64,000 bases of DNA from Methylomonas methanica MC09 (GCF_000214665.1 NC_015572.1:1302001-1366000); one strand, 5' to 3'; counted from the first letter of the stretch, positions 1 through 10,047 are shown. Numbers and translations are program-made. Notes: a model not told the origin generated them from the sequence alone.

Positions 1-130
1 CGGACGTTTAATGCGCGCTTCGATTGCGTGTTATGTAAATGTAGTCGTTCAAGGCTGAACCAGACAGTCACGGATTTTATCGCGATGTTCGCCGGGTTTT
101 ATCTGAACCGCTACATATTCTATGCAAGCA

Positions 131-622
131 TTAATCAAAGACATCGCCCCAATCAGGTTCAGATATTGCTTCCGTGTTTTCGGTGGAAGCGGGTTCGGGT
201 GTTGACGATGTGAGTTCTTCTTGGGATGACGTATGTTGAGATTTATTTTGCGAAGTCTCCTTGTTCTGATTAGGTAAACTAATTAAGTAATGATCCAATA
301 GCTCACAAAGTTGATCATAAACAACATCGCTGGGTTTTTGCTTTAATAATTGATCAATGTATTGTTGTAAAAAGAGCTTTTCCGCGCTAATTAACTTGTC
401 GCTGATCTCTTGAGCATCCTTTTCCGCCATATCGAATTGGCGTGCGAATTTTCTTGATAGTTTGTTTTTGCGGCTATTCTGCCTTTCCTTGATTTCGTTC
501 AATAGTGTTTCAAGTTGCTGATGTTGCTTGCGTTTTTTGAACCAACTTAGCGCTAAAAAACTGATTATTGTCAGCAATACAAAAGTTGTTACCAATACGC
601 TTGTGAACAATATCATTCGCAT
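131..622 (-). CDS. small single-pass membrane protein, VWA-operon partner
   Basis: I do not recognise a family. The 163-residue protein begins with a hydrophobic segment (about residues 5-28) followed by a basic stretch (WFKKRKQ), so it is probably anchored with its C-terminus in the cytoplasm. The middle is charged and helical-looking (residues 30-110, rich in K, E and Q); the tail is Ser/Thr/Glu-rich and ends in an acidic WGDVFD. It begins one base after the stop of the 206-residue gene upstream and is the third gene of a minus-strand run led by a VWA protein. The arrangement suggests the three products act together; function is unknown. Confidence 0.7.
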   Translation of the reverse strand: MRMILFTSVLVTTFVLLTIISFLALSWFKKRKQHQQLETLLNEIKERQNSRKNKLSRKFARQFDMAEKDAQEISDKLISAEKLFLQQYIDQLLKQKPSDVVYDQLCELLDHYLISLPNQNKETSQNKSQHTSSQEELTSSTPEPASTENTEAISEPDWGDVFD

Positions 623-623
623 A

Positions 624-1244
624 TCAATCGTCCGTGGCGGGATGTAAAATGTTATGCTCGGTATCCTGAAATATCTTAAGCATTTTTTTTCGGCTATTCT
701 CTAATTCCAGCGCGGTCTGATTGCCGCTGAAAACACGGGTATATTCGGCCGTGATTTCGTCTATGGTTTGCATCGCGGTATCCAATTGTCGTACTAATTG
801 TTGATTAATTCGTTCAAGTCCTTGTCCGGAGCCAGACGGACGGTGAGGGACGTCATTAACAGGTGCTTGCAGGTTCGACAGCAGTTCGCAATACGGAAGG
901 GATAGGTTGTTAATACACTTGTTGAGTTTGTTTAGCAACGACATTTCGCGTTGTAAGAAAAGTTTCAGGACTATTTGCATCAATGCGCGCTCGGAGTCGA
1001 TAACGTCTTTTAGTGTTTGCTCGATCGCTTGTTCATCCAAGCCGCATGTTTCGGAAAGCAGTTGGTGTAATGGTTTGTTCGTCAAAGAAGCCTGATCATT
1101 AAATTGGTTAATGAAATTGTCTATCGCCTGCATTTCTTGCTTCCTTTTCTTTCTAGACATAAATAGCATGCCTAAGGCTAACAATACCAAAACCCCCAGC
1201 GCTTCCGCCATGACTATTACCAGCGCAGTATCCACAGTCATCAT
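624..1244 (-). CDS. membrane-anchored helical protein, VWA-operon partner
   Basis: This is an unrecognised 206-residue protein. A hydrophobic segment at about residues 8-29 is followed by a basic SRKKRKQE, the signature of an N-terminal anchor with a cytoplasmic domain. The remainder looks mostly helical, with charged heptad-like stretches at about residues 130-195. Its start overlaps the end of the VWA gene by four bases (ATGA type), so translation is probably coupled to it. Together with the following 163-residue gene it has the same plan of one anchor plus a helical cytoplasmic domain, so the two may be paralogous or form a pair. Confidence 0.7.
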   Translation of the reverse strand: MMTVDTALVIVMAEALGVLVLLALGMLFMSRKKRKQEMQAIDNFINQFNDQASLTNKPLHQLLSETCGLDEQAIEQTLKDVIDSERALMQIVLKLFLQREMSLLNKLNKCINNLSLPYCELLSNLQAPVNDVPHRPSGSGQGLERINQQLVRQLDTAMQTIDEITAEYTRVFSGNQTALELENSRKKMLKIFQDTEHNILHPATDD

Positions 1245-3004
1245 GCCAATTTCTCCAGTAATTGTTGTTGTTGTTTTGCAATGGCTTTTTTAAGCATCTT
1301 GTATACGAAAAACCCGATGCCGCAGAACAGCAGATTGATTGCTAAAACAAAGCCTATGGTAATGCCCAACGCATTAGTATTTTGTGAGCTACTGTCGGAT
1401 GTTTGATCCGTTGAGATGGGCGTTTCAGTATTGTGATCTGTTTCGGCTGGCGACGGGGCGGTTTGCTCAGCCAAATCTGCATCAGTTGGAGAAGTAAACA
1501 CGCTTTTATCGATAGTGATCGGAGCTAACGCGGGCGTAATAATGCTTCCATCTAGGTTTTTGGCGACGATATCTAAATCGATCAGCAGCGATTCGTCCTC
1601 CGGTACTGCGGCGAGTGGCAATAGCCATTTACCGTTTTGTTCCTTAACGATTCGCGATTCCGGTTCGCGATTGGCTTGATGTACGGTGGCCGTGATGGTG
1701 ATAGAAGATACATCCAAAAGCGCGATGTCTGGGGTGAATTCAAGGGTGACGGTGCGGTTGCCGTTGTCGATTAGCTTCTCTACGGTTATCGGTGCCGGTA
1801 TGACTTCAAAATCTCTGGTAATTTCGCGTTTAAAAGTTTGTCCGTCGGCTATTATCACTAATGAATGTTTCCCTAGGCTCAAGTTCTCAAGCGTATGAGA
1901 AAAAAAACCCGGTTTGGTTTTGTTGGCGTCTACGTTAATCGGGGGCTGCTGATCCAAAGATAGGCTGATCGTGACTAACGCCAAAAAATCGGATCGAGTG
2001 ATTAAAGCATCGCGCTCGGTAAAATGAAGTGTTAACGGTAAGGATTGTTTTTCTTCTATAAAGTTGGCGAATTCATTTAATTGCATCTTCAGGTCGGTGA
2101 GAATCATGACTTGATTATCGGGATCGACAACTGCTTCTATATGCCATTCTCCGGGAGTCGGCTGTGTCACCGTAATCAGGTCATAATTGTTCGTACCTAA
2201 CCAGGATACCGATTCGGAAACAGTATTTTTAGTCAGCTTTACTTGGTCCGGGCCGACTATTTCAGTAGGTGTGCTATTAGACTGTTTGAATATCACCAAG
2301 GAAAATTCGTGAATACTGTTGTCTACGATAAAGACATTATTTTCCAGGGGCAATGCGTTTTTAGGCGCGACTTTTTGTACCGTTCTTAAAAAAAGGCGCT
2401 GTAATTGATCAGCCGATTCGGCGGTTTCCGACCAACCTCCGGATTGAAAAGCCAGTTTATCTAATAATTCTTTGTCGACCTGATCGGATAACGCAATGGT
2501 TTGAACTTTGATTTTTTGTAACTGTAACTTGGGAATCCAATCGCTTAAAATTCGTTCCCGCGAATCCGCGCTGACCATGATGTCTTTGGAAATATCCACC
2601 ATGCCGTCGGTAAGGATAATTAGATTTTTGTTACCATTACCGGAAAAGCCCTTTTCAAGCGAAGTTTGAATAGCGTCTTCGATGTGTGTATAGATGCCGT
2701 GCGAATGGATTTCTTTACTGGCTTTCAGCGCTTCTTGCCGCCAATTATTATCCACGGCATCCGTGTGGCTAAGTAAGGATGTCTTTTCCGCAAATAACCA
2801 TAAAGACACATTGGATTTATCCGGCAGTAAATTAATTAATAATTGCGTAGCCGACACGCGTAGGTTTTCCGGATCGTTTTGTTTCATGCTGCCGGAAACA
2901 TCGATCAAGACCTGAATTTCGTCAGGCGCAGACGAATACGACTCAGCTGCTAGCCTGCAGGCAAATAACTGCAGACAAAAGAATGCGATGAGAGGCAATT
3001 TCAT
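1241..3004 (-). CDS. VWA-domain membrane protein
   Basis: The 587-residue protein has a signal peptide (about residues 1-20), then a von Willebrand factor A domain with the metal-site motif DVSGS at residues 35-39 and a second acidic strand ILTDG near residue 130. A long beta-rich region follows (about 240-500), possibly several Ig-like domains. A Thr/Ser/Asp-rich linker precedes one transmembrane segment near residues 545-568 and a basic cytoplasmic tail. The expected topology is a large periplasmic sensor or adhesion-like part with a short inner tail. It is the first gene of a three-gene coupled run. VWA domains usually bind proteins through a divalent metal; the partner here is unknown. 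No MoxR ATPase is next to it in the window. Confidence 0.8.
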   Translation of the reverse strand: MKLPLIAFFCLQLFACRLAAESYSSAPDEIQVLIDVSGSMKQNDPENLRVSATQLLINLLPDKSNVSLWLFAEKTSLLSHTDAVDNNWRQEALKASKEIHSHGIYTHIEDAIQTSLEKGFSGNGNKNLIILTDGMVDISKDIMVSADSRERILSDWIPKLQLQKIKVQTIALSDQVDKELLDKLAFQSGGWSETAESADQLQRLFLRTVQKVAPKNALPLENNVFIVDNSIHEFSLVIFKQSNSTPTEIVGPDQVKLTKNTVSESVSWLGTNNYDLITVTQPTPGEWHIEAVVDPDNQVMILTDLKMQLNEFANFIEEKQSLPLTLHFTERDALITRSDFLALVTISLSLDQQPPINVDANKTKPGFFSHTLENLSLGKHSLVIIADGQTFKREITRDFEVIPAPITVEKLIDNGNRTVTLEFTPDIALLDVSSITITATVHQANREPESRIVKEQNGKWLLPLAAVPEDESLLIDLDIVAKNLDGSIITPALAPITIDKSVFTSPTDADLAEQTAPSPAETDHNTETPISTDQTSDSSSQNTNALGITIGFVLAINLLFCGIGFFVYKMLKKAIAKQQQQLLEKLA

Positions 3005-3255
3005 GGCAAGGGTGTGAAGTAGTAAAGTTTTTAACTATAGTCTAACAGTCTGACAATGTTACTATGATATCCATACAAACTTGATTTAGGCTACGTTCTA
3101 TACACTAGAGTGAGCTATTTGCTTGACGGTACAGCTAAAAGCAAGTGTGAGACGAAAAACGCTGTCATAACTTAGCATGTCTCAGCTATATTAATGAATA
3201 GAGATATAGATAACAAATCTTTTAAACGGTAATAGGCTGTTTAACTGAAGAATAT

Positions 3256-4251
3256 TTGAAACCTACCGCTATTAATTTTCCTGAAATTATGAAATATCCA
3301 TTGCTATTGAGGTTTTTGCAATATATTGCTACGCTTGCCAGCGGAGTTGGAAAACGAAAAAAACTATTTATATTAATATATCATCGTGTGTTGGATGCGC
3401 CAGATTATATGCGTCCGCAGGAGGTTGATATAGAGAGCTTTGATTGGCAAATGGCGCTTTTGTCTAAATACTTCAACGTGTTAACGCTCGAAGATGGATT
3501 GCAACGTTTGCAAAATGATAGCTTACCTGCGCGTGCAGTCTGTATAACTTTTGACGATGGTTATGCTGATAATTTCACCAATGCCTTACCGATTTTACAG
3601 CGGTATAAATTGAATGCGACTTTCTTCATTGCTAGTGGATTTCTGGATGGCGGTCGAATGTGGAATGATACCATTATTGAGGCTGTGCGAAATATGCAAG
3701 ATTCAATATTGGATTTATCCGAATTAGGGCTTGGTAAATTTGATGTGTCAGATAAATCGAGCAAAAACCAATCGGTAAGGGAGGTAATACAGAAGATTAA
3801 ACACCTGCCCTTTGATCAAAGAAAAAATTATGTCGAATACATAGCCTCCGTTTCACAAAATCTGCCGGAAGATTTGATGATGACCAGCGAGCAAGTAAAA
3901 AAATTAGACCAAAGTGGTATGACAATAGGTGGGCATACCGTAAATCATCCCATTCTATCCAGTATCGATCTTAATATGGCTGAATCTGAGGTGTTGGAAA
4001 ATAAAAAACATTTAGAACAATTAATTAATAAGAACGTTAAGTTTTTTGCTTATCCAAACGGCAAGCCAGAAATAGATTACCGTGAAAATCATGCTCAAAT
4101 AGTTAAGCAAAACGGCTATTTGGGGGCGGTTTCCACTCAGTGGGGGGTTGCGTCAAAGGTTAGTGATCCTTGGCAACTTCCAAGGTTTATACCCTGGGAC
4201 AAAGTGCCGCACAAATTTATGCTGCGTATGTGTCGTTTGTACTGCGCTTAA
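3256..4251 (+). CDS. polysaccharide deacetylase (NodB homology domain)
   Basis: This is a carbohydrate esterase family 4 type enzyme that removes acetyl groups from N-acetyl sugars of a polysaccharide or lipid-linked precursor. The NodB motif 1 TFDDGYAD lies near residues 98-105, and a motif-2-like GGHTVNHP lies near residue 225, giving the Asp and two His that bind the metal. A hydrophobic stretch around residues 14-30 may be a membrane anchor. The chosen start is TTG at 3256; ATG at 3289 is an alternative, and neither has a strong ribosome site. It is the first gene of the exopolysaccharide/exosortase cluster, facing away from the VWA genes. Confidence 0.85.
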   Translation: MKPTAINFPEIMKYPLLLRFLQYIATLASGVGKRKKLFILIYHRVLDAPDYMRPQEVDIESFDWQMALLSKYFNVLTLEDGLQRLQNDSLPARAVCITFDDGYADNFTNALPILQRYKLNATFFIASGFLDGGRMWNDTIIEAVRNMQDSILDLSELGLGKFDVSDKSSKNQSVREVIQKIKHLPFDQRKNYVEYIASVSQNLPEDLMMTSEQVKKLDQSGMTIGGHTVNHPILSSIDLNMAESEVLENKKHLEQLINKNVKFFAYPNGKPEIDYRENHAQIVKQNGYLGAVSTQWGVASKVSDPWQLPRFIPWDKVPHKFMLRMCRLYCA

Positions 4252-4302
4252 ACAAAGCGAAAAAGAATATTAAACTGCATTTATTTTTGTTTGGAGTGCT
4301 GA

Positions 4303-5274
4303 ATGGATAGCTTTAATCGTGGTCAATTATTATTGGTAGGTTTGCCTAGGTCTGGAACAACATGGATAGCGAAATTAATTGATAGTAATCCGGATATTGT
4401 GTATAGACATGAACCCGATACTGAATTTAGAATGAATGTTCCCGTAATTATAAATTCCGATGACACGGGGTGCGAGCAACTGATATCAGAATATTGTGGC
4501 AATATATTTAATAGAAAGGGAGTGAGGGTTTGCGGCAAGCAGCCGTTTTTTAAAAAAGCATACTTTAATTTATTCACTGAACAGCTTTTTAGAATAAGTG
4601 TTTTGGTTGCAAAGTTAAGTAGTAGGGTTGGTATTTCTTCTAAAATCATTGAAGTAATTAATTCTAAAAACAAAAAGGCCAAACTGTTCTGGAAGTCTAT
4701 TGAGTCCGCCGGAAGGGTTGGAGCTATCTTAAAGGCTGTGCCCGATATTAAGGTAATCTATGTGGTTAGAAGTCCGTACGGTCAGATCGCGTCGGTTATT
4801 GACGGAGAGGCTAGGCAAAAATTTACCGATACCGGATCATCGGCAGACGATTACGGCTTTTTTGAATACTTGCTAACAACCAAATTGGCACGAGATAGAG
4901 GTCTCACCATGGAGCACGTTGTAAGTATGACAAAGCTCCAAAGATTAGCGCTTAGATGGTTGCTCCATAACGAGCACGCACTGACTGAAATTGATAAATC
5001 TCCGCATGGAGCGATAATAATTAGATACGAAGATGTATGTGTAAACCCTGAAAAAGAAGCAAAAGATATTTTTGTATTCCTTGGTCTCCAGTGGTATCCG
5101 CAAACCAAAGAGTTTTTGTCAAATAAAACAGACGAAGATAAGTACTATTCTGTATTCAAGTCTCCTATAAATAGTATGGAAAAATGGAAGGAAAAATTGA
5201 CGGCAGAAGATGTCGAGGTGATTGATCAGGTAATCAAGGGCACTAAATCCGCTTCTCTATACGGCGTTGTTTAA
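4303..5274 (+). CDS. sulfotransferase family protein
   Basis: The 5'-phosphosulfate loop GLPRSGTTW is at residues 13-21, the hallmark of PAPS-dependent sulfotransferases. A 3'-phosphate-binding type segment (VIYVVRSPYGQIAS) lies near residues 152-165. The length of 323 residues fits the family. GGAG precedes the ATG at good distance. The next gene starts directly after its stop, so the two are co-translated. In this cluster it probably adds sulfate to a sugar of the exopolysaccharide; the exact acceptor cannot be read from sequence. Confidence 0.85.
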   Translation: MDSFNRGQLLLVGLPRSGTTWIAKLIDSNPDIVYRHEPDTEFRMNVPVIINSDDTGCEQLISEYCGNIFNRKGVRVCGKQPFFKKAYFNLFTEQLFRISVLVAKLSSRVGISSKIIEVINSKNKKAKLFWKSIESAGRVGAILKAVPDIKVIYVVRSPYGQIASVIDGEARQKFTDTGSSADDYGFFEYLLTTKLARDRGLTMEHVVSMTKLQRLALRWLLHNEHALTEIDKSPHGAIIIRYEDVCVNPEKEAKDIFVFLGLQWYPQTKEFLSNKTDEDKYYSVFKSPINSMEKWKEKLTAEDVEVIDQVIKGTKSASLYGVV

Positions 5275-6525
5275 ATGCGCGATATATTAATAACGTTAAT
5301 AGTATTTGTTGGTTGTATTTATACCTTAAAAAGGCCTTATATAGGTGTTTTACTATGGTCTTGGTTGGGTTATATGAACCCTCATCGACTAGCTTATGGT
5401 TTTGCGTATGGTATGCCATTTTCACAAGTAACGGCTTTGGTATTGCTGGTATCAATGATATTCTCGAAAGAAACAAAAAGGTTTCCAATAAATGCTATTA
5501 CTATTATATGGATTGTGTTTGTTTTATATATGGGGGTGACTACTTTATTTGCGTATTTTCCGGAAGATGCATTAAAGTATTATACGCGAGTTATAAAAAT
5601 TCAATTAATTGTTTTTATAACCATGATGCTGATCACGGATATGACGAAGCTTAATTCTTTGCTTTGGGTTATAGTTGTTTCTATAGGTTATTATTCTCTT
5701 AAAGGTGGTGTTTTTACATTATTGACAGGTGGTGGGAATCGTGTATGGGGGCCTGAAAATAGTTTTATAGAAGGTAATAATGAATTGGCAGTTGCATCGT
5801 TAATGATAATTCCTCTGATGGCGTATTTGTATCACATTAGCGATGGTATTTGGATAAAGAAAGGTCTTATTGCTGGTATCGCTTTGAGTTTTGTTGGCGC
5901 GCTAGGTTCGCAATCCCGCGGAGCGCTCTTAGCTTTTGCGGCAGTGGTTATTTTCTTTTGGGCAAAAAGTGATAGGAAAATCATTATTGGCTTGGGCATG
6001 ACGATACTTAGCATGGGTATATTAGCTTTTATGCCGGAATCTTGGTATCAGCGTATGGATACTATACAGACTTATGAAGAAGACTCTTCGGCCATGGGGC
6101 GTCTGAACGCGTGGGAGTATGCCTATAATGCTGCTAACCATAATTTTTTCGGAGTAGGGTTCGACTCATGGAGTCCGATTACCTTCGCCCTTTATGCGCC
6201 GAATCCGCTGGATGTGCATGCAGCGCATAGCATTTATTTCAGTGTGTTAGCCGACCACGGCTGGTTGGGCTTGTTGATGTTTTTATCGATTTTTTATTTG
6301 AGTTGGCGAAAACTGAAGGTTCTAGTTAATAAGACAGTGGGCGATCCTGCTTTTCTAGACATGAATTTATTGGCTAGAATGTTGCAAGTTACTTTAATTG
6401 CTTATCTTGTGGGCGGGGCTTTTTTAAGTTTGTCTTATTATGATTTGCCATGGCATATTCTTAGCTTTGTGATTGTTTTAGAGTTAATTTATCAGGGTAA
6501 ATCGACTGCAGTCAGAACTCTTTGA
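5275..6525 (+). CDS. O-antigen-ligase-like protein, exosortase A system type
   Basis: The 416-residue polytopic protein has about ten to twelve hydrophobic segments and a large loop between about residues 255 and 320, as in the Wzy/WaaL/O-ligase superfamily. The N-terminus (YTLKRPYIGVLLWSWLGYMN) resembles the O-glycosylation ligase subfamily found with exosortase A clusters. The expected job is to polymerise polysaccharide repeat units or transfer the glycan at the periplasmic face of the inner membrane. Its ATG follows the sulfotransferase stop with no gap. Confidence 0.8.
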   Translation: MRDILITLIVFVGCIYTLKRPYIGVLLWSWLGYMNPHRLAYGFAYGMPFSQVTALVLLVSMIFSKETKRFPINAITIIWIVFVLYMGVTTLFAYFPEDALKYYTRVIKIQLIVFITMMLITDMTKLNSLLWVIVVSIGYYSLKGGVFTLLTGGGNRVWGPENSFIEGNNELAVASLMIIPLMAYLYHISDGIWIKKGLIAGIALSFVGALGSQSRGALLAFAAVVIFFWAKSDRKIIIGLGMTILSMGILAFMPESWYQRMDTIQTYEEDSSAMGRLNAWEYAYNAANHNFFGVGFDSWSPITFALYAPNPLDVHAAHSIYFSVLADHGWLGLLMFLSIFYLSWRKLKVLVNKTVGDPAFLDMNLLARMLQVTLIAYLVGGAFLSLSYYDLPWHILSFVIVLELIYQGKSTAVRTL

Positions 6526-6630
6526 ATAGAGTTCGCGTATATTATAGACTAGCGATTTTAGTAGATAGATATTAATGAGTAAAGTATGCATATGACTATT
6601 TATAAACAGAATTTAAAATACGTTGTATAA

Positions 6631-8061
6631 ATGAGTATTAGAAAGTCCATTCTGATAACCTTCTGCGAAAAATACCTAACACTGGCCATTAGCTTTGTCG
6701 GTATTATGTTGATCTCCAGATTATTAACGCCAAAGGAAATTGGCATATATTCAGTTGCCTCTGCGGTGACTGGCATTGCACAAATGTTGAGAGATTTCGG
6801 CGTTGGAAATTATTTGATACAAGAGCGGGAGTTAACCAAAGATCGAATACGTGCGGCTTTGAGTGTTACTTGCGTGACAAGTTGGTCTGCTGGGGCTCTG
6901 CTATATTTCGCTCGGTCATGGGTTGCCGAGTTCTATCGCGAACCAGGCTTGGAAGATTTGATTGCTATTCAATGTCTCAATTTTTTGTTGCTGCCTTTTA
7001 GCGCTCCTGTTTTAGCGCTAATGCGCCGTGACTTACAGTTTGGCGTTTTGCTTAGAATCAATCTGTTGAGTTGCATTACTCAGTTTGTGGTGTCCGTTAG
7101 TTTAGCGATCTCTGGTTATGGCTACTTGAGTATGGCGTGGGCTTCTGTAGCTAATTTAGTTTGCACAGTTTTACTAGTAAGCGCTAATAGACCCAGGCAA
7201 GCATGGTTGTTACCCGGATTTAAGGAGTGGAGACGGATTGCTAATTTTGGTGTGCAGTCCAGTGCTGCAGCTATAATTACCGAAATTGCTATGAGCATGA
7301 ATGACCTAGTCTTGGGGCGTTTTTTAGGTTTTCAAGCAGTGGCTTTGTATAGCCGCGCCCAAGGTCTAATATATTTATTTCACCGGGATATGATGGATGC
7401 AGTGCGTAAGGTGGCTTTTCCGGCCTTTGCTCAAGCAGTGAGGGAGGACAAAGATTTACTCAAAGCGTATCTGCTCTCTGTCAATTACGTAACTGTATTT
7501 GCTTGGCCTTTTTATGCATTCTTAGGCTTATATACTCAGGAGATTATCAGATTGATGTTTGGTGATCAATGGGATGCAGCTGCACCTTTAGTAAAGATTC
7601 TGGTGTTTGCTGGGGCGGTTGGAGCTTTATGGAATTTGGCAACTAATGCCGTAGTTGCATTGGGAAAAATTAACAGCATTTTACGAAGTGAGTTAATCGT
7701 ACAATCGATGCGTTTAGTAATGGTATTGTTCGCGGCGTCAGTTAGTGTGGAATTGACATGTTACGCTTTAGTAGTTACTTACATTTTGAATTTGTTGGTA
7801 ACATTAAGATACTTAAGAGATAGTATTGGATTGACACTGAGTGGCTTGATTATAAGCAATATAAATAGTTTTTTAATTGCCTTGTTAAGTATGATTCTTC
7901 CCGTTTTGAGTTTTTATTATTTGCCAGATGTATTTAATTTATTTCAACAGATGGCTATTAACAGCACTCTTTTGTTGTTAGGTTGGTTGCTGGCTATTCT
8001 AGTTGTGCCACACCCTATTCGGCAAGAGATTAATAATATTTTATCAAAATTACCCATATAA
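6631..8061 (+). CDS. lipopolysaccharide/polysaccharide flippase (Wzx/WzxC type)
   Basis: This is a 476-residue integral membrane protein of the MATE-like polysaccharide transporter family, with about 12-14 hydrophobic helices. The N-terminal stretch LISRLLTPKEIGIYSVA is typical of these flippases. It probably turns undecaprenyl-linked repeat units across the inner membrane, working with the ligase-like gene just upstream. No clear ribosome site precedes the ATG. Its end lies ten bases before the next chosen start. Confidence 0.87.
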   Translation: MSIRKSILITFCEKYLTLAISFVGIMLISRLLTPKEIGIYSVASAVTGIAQMLRDFGVGNYLIQERELTKDRIRAALSVTCVTSWSAGALLYFARSWVAEFYREPGLEDLIAIQCLNFLLLPFSAPVLALMRRDLQFGVLLRINLLSCITQFVVSVSLAISGYGYLSMAWASVANLVCTVLLVSANRPRQAWLLPGFKEWRRIANFGVQSSAAAIITEIAMSMNDLVLGRFLGFQAVALYSRAQGLIYLFHRDMMDAVRKVAFPAFAQAVREDKDLLKAYLLSVNYVTVFAWPFYAFLGLYTQEIIRLMFGDQWDAAAPLVKILVFAGAVGALWNLATNAVVALGKINSILRSELIVQSMRLVMVLFAASVSVELTCYALVVTYILNLLVTLRYLRDSIGLTLSGLIISNINSFLIALLSMILPVLSFYYLPDVFNLFQQMAINSTLLLLGWLLAILVVPHPIRQEINNILSKLPI

Positions 8062-8071
8062 AAAATATACT

Positions 8072-8848
8072 ATGACAATCATCGAGTTTATAATTGCATT
8101 TTCTTTATTCATAATCATAGGCATTTTGGCTTATGTTTTTCACAAGGTAAAGCGCGTTCATTTGATGCAATTTGAATTGCTGAGGCAATATCAAAAGCTT
8201 CCGGATACATTAAACTTAACTTATCATCAGATTCAGGCGTTTAATATATTGGATCGCCGATTAAATTTAACCTATGCCTTGCCGCCACTAAGAGGTTGGG
8301 CTGCTTCCCCGGACTTTTTATTATTGCTAGCGGAACATGTGCATCAGCAACAGCCCGAAGTGATTGTTGAATGTAGTTCGGGCGCATCTTCTGTAGTACT
8401 AGCGCAATGTGCCAAACAGAATGGCAAAGGGCATGTCTACAGTCTCGAACATGATGCGCACTATGCGGAAAAAACCCGTCAGGAATTGTTTAAACAAGGC
8501 TTGCAGGATTGGGCGACTATCATCGATGCGCCGCTGCAGGAATACAGTTTTGCCGAACAAAATTATCGTTGGTACAAACAAAGCCCTGAAATTCAAGCCT
8601 TACAAATCGACATGCTGGTAATCGATGGTCCACCAGCTGGTCTTAATAGCTGTGCCAGGTTTCCTGCTGGGCCTTTATTGCTTCCTATGCTTCGTGAAGA
8701 AGCTGTAGTATTCCTTGATGATGCGGATAGGGGGGATGAACAGATAATTATCGAAAGATGGTTGAAAGAATTTCCCTATTTTCAAAGAGCAAGTCATAAC
8801 TGTGAAAAGGGGGCTGTGAGTTTAAGAAAAACTAAAACTTCAATTTAA
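8072..8848 (+). CDS. membrane-anchored class I SAM methyltransferase-like protein
   Basis: The 258-residue product begins with a hydrophobic anchor (about residues 5-24) and then has a methyltransferase-24-like fold. VECSSGASSVVLAQ (near residue 100) is the glycine-poor SAM-binding motif I, followed by VYSLEHD (acidic end of strand 2) and DMLVIDGPPA. A reading frame open from 8003 would overlap the flippase gene; the ATG at 8072 avoids this and puts the anchor at the N-terminus. The likely role is methylation of a sugar or lipid-linked intermediate in the same cluster. Confidence 0.75.
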   Translation: MTIIEFIIAFSLFIIIGILAYVFHKVKRVHLMQFELLRQYQKLPDTLNLTYHQIQAFNILDRRLNLTYALPPLRGWAASPDFLLLLAEHVHQQQPEVIVECSSGASSVVLAQCAKQNGKGHVYSLEHDAHYAEKTRQELFKQGLQDWATIIDAPLQEYSFAEQNYRWYKQSPEIQALQIDMLVIDGPPAGLNSCARFPAGPLLLPMLREEAVVFLDDADRGDEQIIIERWLKEFPYFQRASHNCEKGAVSLRKTKTSI

Positions 8849-8961
8849 TCTAGGATGCCTTTTTTGGGAGTAAGGCTATTGATGGTTGTGATTTTTGAAT
8901 CCTGCAGAGGGCTTTTTAACCCTTAAACGCTGTTAGAGCTCGATCAGATTAAAAATTATTC

Positions 8962-10047
8962 ATGAACAGAGTAACTTCAATATATCTAGACTTAATTCGT
9001 TTTTCCGCTGCTTTTATTGTGTTTCTCTTCCACGCAAAAGATAAGAAATTTACAAGCGGTTGGCTAAACAGCATGGTAGGTTATGGCGGCGATGCAGTAA
9101 TGGTTTTCTTTGTATTGTCGGGATTCGTCATTGCCTATTGTGTCGATAGTAAGGAGAATACATTGCGTGATTACCTTATCAGTCGTTTTGCTAGGCTTTA
9201 TTCTGTCGTTTTACCGGCACTTTGCTTGACCATTGTTTTTGGGTTGATTGGTTCTACCCTAGACTTCAGCATATACCCACGAGATTGGCTTAGGAGCTAT
9301 TTTCTAAAGTTCTTTACCAATCTTTTTTTTCTGAATCAAATTTGGTTTTTTAATATTACCCCATTTGCCAATGGGCCATTTTGGTCTCTTGGTTATGAGT
9401 TTTGGTATTATATGCTATTTGCATTTCATACTTTTTTAACTGGAAAATTTAAACTGTTGTTGATTTTCGGAACAATATTGTTGATTGGTATTAAAATACT
9501 GCTGCTTTTCCCCGTATGGATTTTTGGTGTCATTTCATATAACGTATGCAAGAAAAATACTTTGTCTTTAAAATTTGGGCTGTGTCTTTTTTTTGGCTCA
9601 GTTGTTGTTTATATGTTATACAAATATCATCAAATTCCCGATCGTATTAACTGGCATATGCATGATTTTATGGGGTGCAGGCTTTCTGATAGCCTAAACC
9701 AATCGAATAATTTTGTTACTAGTTATATTGTAGGATTACTGGTTTCTATAAATTTTATCGGCTTTAGTGTCATAAGTAAATCTGTCAATAATATTTTTCT
9801 GCGAATAGAAAAACCTGTTAGATTTTGCGCAAGCTATACTTTTACACTTTATCTCCTTCATGAACCATTACTGAACTTTTATGCTGCGTTAATAAATAAC
9901 TCCCCTGCCGATGCGCTTGATCAGCTTTTACTAATCGTGCTTGTTTTACTATCCGTTTGTCTTATTGGCAATCGGACGGAACATAAAAAGCATCAATATA
10001 AAAAGTTATTTAACTTTGTATACAATTCATTATGGAAAAAAGCATGA
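8962..10047 (+). CDS. acyltransferase family 3 membrane protein
   Basis: The 361-residue polytopic protein has the family motif LDLIRFSAAFIVFLFHA near residues 9-25, including the conserved Arg and His, and VMVFFVLSGFVIAY near residues 45-58. These enzymes (OafA/NodX/ExoZ type) transfer acetyl or other acyl groups to sugars of surface glycans. The stop overlaps the next gene start in an ATGA arrangement. The gene is AT-rich, like its neighbours. Confidence 0.88.
   Translation: MNRVTSIYLDLIRFSAAFIVFLFHAKDKKFTSGWLNSMVGYGGDAVMVFFVLSGFVIAYCVDSKENTLRDYLISRFARLYSVVLPALCLTIVFGLIGSTLDFSIYPRDWLRSYFLKFFTNLFFLNQIWFFNITPFANGPFWSLGYEFWYYMLFAFHTFLTGKFKLLLIFGTILLIGIKILLLFPVWIFGVISYNVCKKNTLSLKFGLCLFFGSVVVYMLYKYHQIPDRINWHMHDFMGCRLSDSLNQSNNFVTSYIVGLLVSINFIGFSVISKSVNNIFLRIEKPVRFCASYTFTLYLLHEPLLNFYAALINNSPADALDQLLLIVLVLLSVCLIGNRTEHKKHQYKKLFNFVYNSLWKKA

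Noticed and set aside
28..213. 61-residue open frame at the window start
   Set aside because: It runs opposite to the end of the 163-residue membrane protein gene and has no ribosome site or recognised motif.
3120..3150. Possible ops/JUMPstart element ahead of the polysaccharide cluster
   Set aside because: Only a GACGGTACAGCT string is found; the GGCGGTAG core is not matched, and distance and context do not support it.
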